Shown one piece after another: positions 1 to 5,044 of a stretch of DNA of 5,197 nt. A model generated the notes under the pieces. It was not told the DNA's origin. It saw nothing but the letters and a program-made list of their open reading frames with translations, and did not search any database. Numbering within the stretch: position 1 is the first letter of the stretch; the number at the start of each line of letters is the position of its first letter. The DNA comes from Gp6-AA40 sp035647075 (GTDB lineage Bacteria > Acidobacteriota > Vicinamibacteria > Vicinamibacterales > UBA2999), in NCBI GenBank assembly GCA_035647075.1, contig DASROF010000238.1, positions 1 to 5,197 of the forward strand, given 5' to 3'. A program made the position numbers and the translations under genes.

Positions 1-91
1 GCACGGTACCGGTCAACGTTGCCTGTGCGAACACAGTCGACGGCAACAGCACGACCGCAAGTAGCGCAAGGTACTTGACTAGACGTTGCAT
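1..91 (-). CDS. N-terminus of a secreted/outer-membrane protein, probably a TonB-dependent receptor with a carboxypeptidase-regulatory-like domain (cut by window edge)
   Basis: Reading the minus strand from the ATG at 91-89 gives 30 open codons to the window edge. The first residues form a textbook Sec signal peptide: basic n-region MQRLVK, a hydrophobic core YLALLAVVLLPST, and a cleavage site after VFA, leaving a mature start of QATLTGTV. An AQATLTGTV-type start just after cleavage is typical of the beta-sandwich carboxypeptidase-regulatory-like domain at the front of Oar/SusC-like TonB-dependent receptors, which are abundant in acidobacteria; this family link is inference from eight residues. 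A purine-rich ribosome site (minus strand AAGAGAGAGG, about 95-104) lies 3 bases upstream of the ATG, with its GAGAG core about 6 bases away, supporting this start. The gene is divergent from the O-demethylase gene, so it could encode the outer-membrane port for the same substrate. It could also be another exported protein, since the rest lies outside the window. Confidence 0.75.
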   Translation of the reverse strand, partial: MQRLVKYLALLAVVLLPSTVFAQATLTGTV

Positions 92-205
92 AAGCCTCTC
101 TCTTTTCTAATGCCGCGAAGCGGCGCTAAGGAACCGCTGGCAGACCCCGCTTCCGCTTCCGCAAGACCACGCACGAGCGTGTACAACAGGGCACACGCGC
201 CGCTC

Positions 206-234
206 AAGATAATCGGAGTTAACAAACTTTACAA
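206..234 (-). promoter_or_regulatory. Candidate sigma70-type promoter for the divergent signal-peptide gene
   Basis: On the minus strand, TTGTAA (234-229) is followed after exactly 17 bases by TATCTT (211-206). Each box matches four of six consensus positions. Transcription would start near 199, giving a leader of roughly 108 bases that includes the GAA hairpin at 112-124. It sits inside the AT-rich island, which adds some weight, but neither box is strong. Confidence 0.35.
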
Positions 235-413
235 ATCTCGCAAATTCCGGGCAATTTTCGTACGTTTTTGAGCCCGGCGGATCGGCGTGATTCCGACAAG
301 GCGTCGACGGTCGGGTGGGGACACAACTGGCTGGATGCGCTCGAGAGGCGCGGAATACCGTTTTCCGGCCGCGATGATCCACAATCTGACGTTTGTCGTC
401 CTGCGGTAATTCG

Positions 414-422
414 AAAGAGGAG
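414..422 (+). promoter_or_regulatory. Ribosome binding site of the LigM-like gene
   Basis: AAAGAGGAG at 414-422 is a good Shine-Dalgarno match, 12 bases before the ATG at 435. The spacing is slightly long but no better start lies closer. The other complete genes here have no comparable site, so this gene has the clearest canonical initiation signal in the window. Confidence 0.7.
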
Positions 423-434
423 TAGCGATCAGTC

Positions 435-1832
435 ATGAGCAAAAGCCTGGAGCAGCTGTTACAGACCGTGAAGAATCCCGTGGATTTGCTGCGGAATTCG
501 AAGATTGGGGCGTACGTCTATCCGGTCGTACCGTCGGAATTCACGAACTGGCGGGACGAACAGAAAGCGTGGCGCGATTCAGCGGTGCTGTTCGATCAGT
601 CGCATCACATGGCGGAGCTGCTCGTGACCGGGCCGGACGCGTTGAAGATGCTGAATTACCTGGCCAGCAACACGTTCAAGGGCTTCGCGCCCGAGAAGGC
701 GAAGCAGTTCGCCCCCCTGAGCTACGACGGGTACGTCATCGGCGACGTGATCATGTTCTACCACGGTGAAAACGAGCTGAATCTCGTCGGCCGCGCGCCG
801 ACAGTGAACTGGGTGCAGTTCCATGCCGAGACCGGCGGCTTCAACGTCCAGGTCCGGCGCGACGACCGTTCGCCCTCGCGTCCGGGCGGCAAGCCGGTGA
901 CGCGCGTGCACTACCGCTATCAGATTCAGGGACCCAACGCGTGGAAGGTGATCGAGAAGCTGAATGGCGGCCCCGTTCCTGAGTTGAAGTTCTTCAATAT
1001 GGCGACGATGAAGATCGCCGGGCAGACCGTCCGCACGCTCCGTCACGGCATGGCTGGAGCGCCGGGGCTCGAAATCTGGGGCCCGTATGCGGAAGGCGAG
1101 AAGATTCGCGATGCGATCCTCGCGGCCGGCGAAGAATTCGGTCTGGTGCCGGTCGGCTCCCGCGCCTACGCCACCAACACTCTCGAGTCCGGCTGGATTC
1201 CGTCGCCGCTGCCGGCCGTCTACACCGGCGAGAAGATGAAGAAGTACCGCGAGTGGCTGCCGGCCAGCGGGTACGAAGCCACGGCGTCGATCGGTGGCAG
1301 CTTCATCTCGAACGACATCGAGGACTACTACATGACGCCGTACGAGCTGGGCTACGGCGTGATGGTGAAGTTCGATCACGACTTCATCGGCCGCGAGGCG
1401 CTCGAGAAGCGCGCCAACGAACCGCAGCGCAAGAAGGTCACGTTCGCCTGGAATCCCGACGACGTCGAGAAGGTGTTCGGATCGCTGTTCCGTCCGGGCA
1501 CGCAGCACTACAAGTACATCGACCTGCCGCTCTCGAACTACGCCTCGTCGTCGTATGACAGCGTGATGAAGGGCGGGAAGGTCGTCGGTCTCTCGATGTT
1601 CAGCGGTACCAGCTACAACGAGCGGTCGATGCTCTCCCTCGGCGTCGTTGATCCGGACATCCAGATCGGTGACGACCTGATGCTGGTCTGGGGCGAGGAG
1701 AACGGTGGCACGGAGAAGACCACCGTCGAGCGCCACAAGCAGGTTGAAATCCGCGTCACCGTGAGTGCCGTCCCGTACTCGAAGGTCGTTCGCGAGTCGG
1801 GTTACCGGCCGCCGTCAAGACCGCCCATGTAA
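435..1832 (+). CDS. ligM: LigM-like tetrahydrofolate-dependent aromatic O-demethylase (vanillate / 3-O-methylgallate type, GcvT fold)
   Basis: This 465-residue cytoplasmic protein belongs to the glycine-cleavage T-protein fold and matches LigM of Sphingobium SYK-6 (about 471 residues) along its whole length, judged from memory. LigM moves the methyl group of vanillate or 3-O-methylgallate to tetrahydrofolate, producing 5-methyl-THF and a catechol or gallate. The folate-binding GCV_T part covers about residues 35-290 and the C-terminal barrel about 340-450. Signature stretches include RNSKIGAYVYPVV (20-32), DDRSPSRP (143-150), RHGMAGAPGLEIWGPY (203-218), GSRAYATNTLESGWIPSPLP (241-260) and WGEENGG near the end. 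Residues I recall as functional in LigM are all present at an offset of two: Tyr29 (LigM Tyr31), His58 (His60), Arg120 (Arg122, substrate carboxylate) and Tyr245 (Tyr247, catalytic). The start has a good ribosome site. The stop codon is the first three bases of a tandem repeat. Which methoxyaromatic it uses cannot be read from sequence; database labels may call it an aminomethyltransferase, which the match argues against. Confidence 0.88.
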   Translation: MSKSLEQLLQTVKNPVDLLRNSKIGAYVYPVVPSEFTNWRDEQKAWRDSAVLFDQSHHMAELLVTGPDALKMLNYLASNTFKGFAPEKAKQFAPLSYDGYVIGDVIMFYHGENELNLVGRAPTVNWVQFHAETGGFNVQVRRDDRSPSRPGGKPVTRVHYRYQIQGPNAWKVIEKLNGGPVPELKFFNMATMKIAGQTVRTLRHGMAGAPGLEIWGPYAEGEKIRDAILAAGEEFGLVPVGSRAYATNTLESGWIPSPLPAVYTGEKMKKYREWLPASGYEATASIGGSFISNDIEDYYMTPYELGYGVMVKFDHDFIGREALEKRANEPQRKKVTFAWNPDDVEKVFGSLFRPGTQHYKYIDLPLSNYASSSYDSVMKGGKVVGLSMFSGTSYNERSMLSLGVVDPDIQIGDDLMLVWGEENGGTEKTTVERHKQVEIRVTVSAVPYSKVVRESGYRPPSRPPM

Positions 1833-1892
1833 GGCCCAAGGGCTAAGGCCCAAGGGCTAAGGCCCAAGGGCTAAGGCCGAAGGCCTAAGGGC
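1830..1892. repeat. 14-bp tandem repeat beginning at the ligM stop codon
   Basis: Three perfect head-to-tail copies of TAAGGCCCAAGGGC occupy 1830-1843, 1844-1857 and 1858-1871. A diverged, longer copy (TAAGGCCGAAGG-CCTAAGGGC, 1872-1892) follows and forms part of the left arm of the adjacent inverted repeat. The TAA of the first copy is the ligM stop codon, so the array abuts or overlaps the coding end. Each unit also carries short self-complementary words (GGCC, GCCC/GGGC). Confidence 0.93.
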
Positions 1893-1944
1893 TGGTCCAG
1901 GAATAAGGCCTTCTGCCTTGACCAGCCCTTAGGCCTTCGGCCTT
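1873..1944. repeat. 25-bp perfect inverted repeat between ligM and the transporter gene
   Basis: The left arm 1873-1897 is perfectly complementary to the right arm 1920-1944, separated by 22 bases. The loop can form a second small hairpin (AAGGC 1905-1909 with GCCTT 1915-1919). Each arm is itself near-palindromic: AGGCC-GAA-GGCCT at 1874-1886 and AGGCC-TTC-GGCCT at 1931-1943. More copies of the same words continue rightward to about 1960 in inverted orientation. As RNA it would be a very stable hairpin after ligM and could stop transcription or protect the 3' end, but no T-tract follows, so it is not a standard intrinsic terminator. Confidence 0.92.
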
Positions 1945-1970
1945 TGGCCTTAGGCCTTCGCGTATAGAAT
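1943..1970 (+). promoter_or_regulatory. Candidate promoter giving a leaderless transporter mRNA
   Basis: A -10-like TAGAAT (1965-1970, within TATAGAAT) ends seven bases before the ATG at 1978, so transcription from it would begin at or next to the start codon. No Shine-Dalgarno sequence precedes that ATG; the spacer is CCGCCGC. A weak -35-like TTTGGC (1943-1948) lies 16 bases upstream and falls in the edge of the inverted repeat. The -10 box is reasonable; the -35 box is poor. Confidence 0.45.
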
Positions 1971-1977
1971 CCGCCGC

Positions 1978-3348
1978 ATGACCGATCCCCGCGACATCAT
2001 TGCCAAATCGCCGATGACCACCCTGCAGGTGCTCATCGTCGGCATCACGATCGCCCTCAACGCACTCGACGGCTTCGACGTGCTGTCGATCAGTTTCGCG
2101 TCGCCGGGCATCGCGGCGGAGTGGCACATTTCCCGCGCGCCGCTCGGCTTCGTGCTGTCGATGGAGCTGATCGGCATGGCGTTCGGTTCGATCTTCCTCG
2201 GCAGCCTCGCCGACAGAATCGGCCGCCGGCCGACGGTGCTCGGGTGTCTGGTCGTGATGGCGACCGGCATGATCATGGTCACGACCTCGAACGGTGTCCT
2301 CGGCAGTCTGGTGACTCCGGTGTTTGCGCCGCTGGCGACCATGGCCGGGTACTCGATAGACGAGCGGCTCGCGGACCTGTCGATGTGGCGGATCGTCACG
2401 GGCCTGGGCATCGGCGGCATGCTCGCCGCCATCAATGCCGTCGTGGCGGAGTTCTCCAATACCAGGCGCCGGGACTTGAACGTTGCCATCATGTCGATCG
2501 GCTATCCGGTCGGTGCGGCGCTCGGCGGCTTCATCACCTCGACCGGGCTCGAGCTCTCGGAGTGGCGCTCGGTGTTTTACTTTGGCGCGACTGTCACGGT
2601 CGTCATGATGCCGATCGTGTACTTCCTGATGCCCGAGTCGGTGCACTGGCTTGCCCGCAAACAGCCTGCGGGGGCGCTCGACAGAGTCAATCACACGCTC
2701 CGGCGGCTCGGTCACCAGACCATCGACGCGCTGCCCGTGGTGTCGGCGGAAACACGCAAGCTGTCGACGAGGGAAATCTTCCGGCCGGGGATGTTGGCCG
2801 TGACCGTGCTCACGACTCTGGCGTATTTCTTTCACATCACGACGTTCTATTACATCGTCAAGTGGGTGCCAAAGATCGTCGTCGACATGGGCTTCGCCCC
2901 CTCGTCAGCCGGCTACGTGTTGAGCTGGTTGAACGTCGGTGGCGCGACCGGCGGCACGGTCCTCGGCCTGCTCTCGATGCGCTACAGCGTCAAGCCGCTC
3001 ACGATCATCGTGATGTTGTTGTCGACGATTGCCGTGACCCTGTTCGGCCGTTCGCCGGCGGATCTCACCAAGCTGACGCTGATCTGCATGGTTGCAGGCT
3101 TCTGTACGAACGCATCCATCACCGGGATGTACGCGATCTTTGCGAAGGCATTCCCGACGCACGTGCGCGCGTCAGGGACCGGCTTCGCGGTTGGCGTCGG
3201 ACGTGGCGGGTCGGTGCTCGCGCCGATCATTGCCGGATTCCTGTTCGCGGCCAATTTCAGCCTGCCGACCGTCTCGCTGCTGATGGGTCTTGGCTCGCTG
3301 CTGGCCGCGGGCGTTCTGCTGAATCTGCACCTCGAGGACAGGCAGTGA
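1978..3348 (+). CDS. MFS transporter, aromatic acid:proton symporter (AAHS) type
   Basis: This 456-residue inner-membrane protein has the twelve-helix major facilitator pattern. The AAHS family imports protonated aromatic acids such as vanillate, 4-hydroxybenzoate or protocatechuate. Seen directly: the TM1 motif ALDGFDVLSISFASP (29-43), with the Asp31/Asp34 pair characteristic of AAHS; MFS motif A, GSLADRIGRR (75-84), in the TM2-TM3 loop; RIVTGLGIGGMLAAINA (138-154) for TM4; LMPESVHWL (217-225) after TM6; a central cytoplasmic loop at about 226-270; and RASGTGFAVGVGRGGSVLAP (398-417) around TM11. Between motif A and the TM4 arginine there are 53 residues against about 29 in PcaK as I recall it, an extra segment at roughly 104-127. 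The start has no ribosome site and probably lies at the transcription start. Placement 145 bp after the O-demethylase gene on the same strand suggests it imports that enzyme's substrate; the substrate itself is inferred. Confidence 0.9.
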   Translation: MTDPRDIIAKSPMTTLQVLIVGITIALNALDGFDVLSISFASPGIAAEWHISRAPLGFVLSMELIGMAFGSIFLGSLADRIGRRPTVLGCLVVMATGMIMVTTSNGVLGSLVTPVFAPLATMAGYSIDERLADLSMWRIVTGLGIGGMLAAINAVVAEFSNTRRRDLNVAIMSIGYPVGAALGGFITSTGLELSEWRSVFYFGATVTVVMMPIVYFLMPESVHWLARKQPAGALDRVNHTLRRLGHQTIDALPVVSAETRKLSTREIFRPGMLAVTVLTTLAYFFHITTFYYIVKWVPKIVVDMGFAPSSAGYVLSWLNVGGATGGTVLGLLSMRYSVKPLTIIVMLLSTIAVTLFGRSPADLTKLTLICMVAGFCTNASITGMYAIFAKAFPTHVRASGTGFAVGVGRGGSVLAPIIAGFLFAANFSLPTVSLLMGLGSLLAAGVLLNLHLEDRQ

Positions 3349-3360
3349 TTCATCTGGGCA

Positions 3361-3420
3361 CCCCCGAAGGGGGCGCCCTACGAACCCCGCTCGTCCCCGA
3401 AAGGGGCGCCCTGCGAACCC
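3361..3420. repeat. Two 26-bp direct repeats with hairpin cores, 33-bp period
   Basis: Positions 3362-3387 and 3395-3420 match at 24 of 26 bases. Each copy starts with a hairpin: CCCCC-GAA-GGGGG (3361-3373) in the first and CCCC-GAAA-GGGG (3395-3406) in the second, followed by the shared CGCCCTRCGAACCC. They fill most of the 85-bp gap between the transporter gene and the first MetE-like gene. A GC-rich double hairpin here could partly insulate the downstream gene or tune read-through. No T-tract follows. Confidence 0.88.
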
Positions 3421-3433
3421 GGATCGCCGGCGT

Positions 3434-4609
3434 GTGAACCGCAGCGATACCCGAATCCTCACCACCCACGTCGGCAGTCTGATCCGGCCGCCGGAACTCG
3501 TCGAGATCGGCAAAGCCGCTCATGGCGACGCGTCGCATCAGAGCCCCGGAGGGGCGACGGCGGAACGGCGCTACCGGGGCGCGCTCGAGCGGGCGACCGT
3601 TGATGTGGTGCGACGCCAGGTCGATGCCCGCATCGACATCGTCAACGACGGCGAATACGGGAAATCGAGCTGGTCGAACTACGTGCTCGACCGCCTGACC
3701 GGCTTCGAGCCGCGAGCCGATCGTCTCTTTGAAGCCGTGTGGCTCGGTCGAGACCGCATCCGCTTTCGCGAATTCATGAAGGACGAGTTTCCGCGCGCGG
3801 TGACCGGCAGTTCCGGTCACGTCTGCGTCGCGCCGATTACATACCGTGGTCATCAGAGCATCCGCCGCAACATCGCCGACGCGACGGCCGCCTTCGCGGC
3901 TGCTGGCGTGTCCGAGGGATTCCTCACCGCCGTGGCGCCGGCGAGTACGGGCTACGACGCCGCCAACGAGTACTACGCGACCGATCGCGACTACGTGTTC
4001 GCGATTGCCGACGCGCTGCGTGAGGAGTACCTGGAAATCGTCAACGCCGGCTTGATCCTGCAGGTGGACGATGCGCTGCTGGCGAACATGTACGACGAGC
4101 TGACGCAGCAGGGGCCGACGCGATATCGGGAGTGGGCGGAGGTCCGGGTCGAGGCGCTCAACCACGCACTTCGCGGCGTCCCTGAAGATCGCGTCCGCTA
4201 CCACATCTGCTTCGGCAGCTGGCACGTCCCGCATATGGCGGACGCCGCGCTGGACGATATCGTCGATCTGATGCTGCAGGTCCGCGCCGGCGCGTACTCA
4301 ATCGAGGCCGCGAACGCGCGACACGAGCATGAGTGGCGCGTCTGGCAGGACGTGAAGCTCCCGCCCGGCCGGATCCTGATTCCAGGGGTGGTGACGCATC
4401 ACACCACCACGGTCGAACATCCACGCTTGGTCGCTGATCGCATCATCCGATTTGCGGAACTCGTCGGACGGGAGAATGTGATTGCCGGGACCGACTGCGG
4501 CTTCGCGCAACTCGAGGGGCTCAGGCGCGTACATCCGCAGGTGATGTGGGCAAAGCTCGAAGCGCTCGCCGAGGGCGCCCGGATCGCCTCCCGCGAACTC
4601 TGGAGCTAG
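3434..4609 (+). CDS. Single-domain MetE-like (cobalamin-independent methionine synthase II family) zinc methyltransferase
   Basis: This 391-residue cytoplasmic protein corresponds to the C-terminal catalytic barrel of MetE (UROD/MetE-like superfamily), which also includes epoxyalkane:coenzyme M transferase. The N-terminal motif RILTTHVGSLIRPPEL (7-22) is typical of the free-standing members, followed by NDGEYGKSSW (71-80). The zinc-ligand pattern known from MetE is visible: His257 and Cys259 in RYHICFGSW, Glu291 in YSIEAANARHEHEW, and Cys355 in AGTDCGF. QVDDALLANMYD (210-221) is the counterpart of the MetE segment that contacts the thiol substrate. The GTG at 3434 is chosen because the conserved motif begins six residues later; no clear ribosome site is visible. 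The N-terminal half of full MetE is absent, so methyl donor and acceptor are uncertain: a methyl-THF, methyl-corrinoid or other donor, and homocysteine or another thiol, are all possible. Its position after an O-demethylase and transporter suggests a role in handling the released methyl group, which is inference. Confidence 0.88.
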   Translation: MNRSDTRILTTHVGSLIRPPELVEIGKAAHGDASHQSPGGATAERRYRGALERATVDVVRRQVDARIDIVNDGEYGKSSWSNYVLDRLTGFEPRADRLFEAVWLGRDRIRFREFMKDEFPRAVTGSSGHVCVAPITYRGHQSIRRNIADATAAFAAAGVSEGFLTAVAPASTGYDAANEYYATDRDYVFAIADALREEYLEIVNAGLILQVDDALLANMYDELTQQGPTRYREWAEVRVEALNHALRGVPEDRVRYHICFGSWHVPHMADAALDDIVDLMLQVRAGAYSIEAANARHEHEWRVWQDVKLPPGRILIPGVVTHHTTTVEHPRLVADRIIRFAELVGRENVIAGTDCGFAQLEGLRRVHPQVMWAKLEALAEGARIASRELWS

Positions 4610-4610
4610 C

Positions 4611-4907
4611 GGAGGGGACGGAGGGAACGGTTTTCACAGGAGGCACGGAGGAACGGAGACGCACGGAGGGCCGTTCGATTGGTCGGCGTGCGAAGCACGC
4701 CGACAGCCGTGATGTAAGTCCCCGCTAAAACAAGCCGCTCACGGTGACCAGCGTGGCTTGTTTTAGCGGGGACTTACATCGCGGCAGGCCGCCTTCGGCG
4801 GCCAATCGAACGGTCTCAACTCTTCGTGATCAAACGTGGGACTCTGTGCGTCTCCGTTCCTCCGTTTCTCCTGTGAACCCGTTTCCTCCGTCGAACTCCG
4901 TTCCCTC
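4611..4907. repeat. Large nested inverted-repeat element, cloverleaf-like, possible non-autonomous mobile or dispersed repeat
   Basis: This roughly 300-bp stretch folds back on itself at several levels. Outer arms 4633-4664 and 4846-4877 are complementary at 30 of 32 positions, and weaker complementarity extends outward to about 4611 and 4907 (ACGGAGG / CCTCCGT words). A second perfect 12-bp arm pair lies at 4671-4682 and 4802-4813. Inside that pair are three separate hairpins: 4683-4703 (9-bp stem, GAA loop), 4706-4785 (long stem, listed separately) and 4787-4803 (7-bp stem, TTC loop). The layout resembles a four-way junction. I see no credible gene within it on either strand; the open frames are by-products of the repeats. 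It could be a MITE-like element, a dispersed intergenic repeat or a structured RNA. Its edges are uncertain and target-site duplications are not evident. Confidence 0.85.
4706..4785. repeat. Central 31-pair stem with 18-base loop
   Basis: The core arms 4711-4736 and 4755-4780 are perfectly complementary over 26 bases. They extend outward through one T/G pair (4710/4781) to GCCG/CGGC at 4706-4709 and 4782-4785. The arm carries the words GTAAGTCCCCGC and TAAAACAAGCC, a clear composition change from the flanking GGA-rich DNA. The 18-base loop 4737-4754 contains GGTGACC (4743-4749). Perfect pairing over this length implies recent arrival or active maintenance of the palindrome. Confidence 0.93.
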
Positions 4908-4918
4908 TGAGAGCGGAT

Positions 4919-4949
4919 TTGCCAGCAAAAGATGACTGTGCGGTACAAT
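4919..4949 (+). promoter_or_regulatory. Candidate sigma70-type promoter for the second MetE-like gene
   Basis: TTGCCA (4919-4924) and TACAAT (4944-4949) match the -35 and -10 consensus at four and five of six positions. The 19-base spacer is longer than ideal. Transcription would start near 4956, just right of the large inverted repeat, giving an 89-base leader. That leader is A/C-rich from about 5000 with recurring GAAC and ACTC words and no Shine-Dalgarno sequence before the ATG at 5045. The position suggests that this gene is transcribed independently of the upstream MetE-like gene. Confidence 0.4.
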
Positions 4950-5044
4950 CATGGGCTGCGAACGGCGCAGTTCGAGAGAATCCCGCACTACGCCTGACTC
5001 CGAACCACAACTCATAACCGAACACTCAGAACTCACGACTGAAC

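Larger units (their letters stand above)
92..434. promoter_or_regulatory. Divergent intergenic control region
   Basis: This 343-bp gap separates the divergent signal-peptide gene from the LigM-like gene and holds no gene I can support. It has three zones. Near the minus-strand gene there is a small hairpin with a GAA spacer (112-124, GCCGC-GAA-GCGGC). In the middle, about 207-266, is an AT-rich island in otherwise GC-rich DNA, containing GTTAAC (218-223), an imperfect operator-like palindrome AAATT-N6-AATTT (242-257) and CGTACG (259-264). From 270 to 413 the DNA is GC-rich and featureless. An AT-rich island between divergent catabolic genes is where a regulator would be expected to bind, but no regulator gene is visible and I could not assign a convincing plus-strand promoter. 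Confidence 0.5.

Noticed and set aside
579..1736. Long minus-strand open frame of 385 codons opposite the LigM-like gene
   Set aside because: Its translation is Arg/His/Val-rich with no recognisable family, and it is fully antisense to a gene with clear LigM motifs. High GC content creates such frames.
435..1832. Glycine-cleavage T-protein or DMSP demethylase (DmdA)
   Set aside because: These share the fold, but the LigM-specific stretches and residues (Tyr29, His58, Arg120, Tyr245) and length favour an aromatic O-demethylase, and no gcvH/gcvP or DMSP genes are nearby.
1873..1944. Intrinsic terminator for ligM
   Set aside because: The hairpin is strong, but no T-tract follows either arm and the structure is much longer than usual; recorded as a repeat instead.
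1885..2835. Minus-strand open frame of 316 codons across the inverted repeat and transporter gene
   Set aside because: Low-complexity Arg/His/Asp-rich product, antisense to a clear MFS gene and running through the repeat; a compositional shadow.
2121..3437. 438-codon plus-strand frame overlapping the transporter gene
   Set aside because: It is the shifted frame of the MFS gene, Arg/Ala/Asp-rich without membrane segments, although it reaches into the 3361-3420 repeats.
4611..4907. CRISPR array or tRNA cloverleaf
   Set aside because: There are no regularly spaced direct repeats with spacers, and the junction is several times the size of a tRNA with no acceptor or T-loop signature.
4546..5036. 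Several open frames of 60-69 codons on both strands inside or beside the large inverted repeat
   Set aside because: They follow from repeated GGA/TCC words and the palindromes; no start signals or family resemblance.
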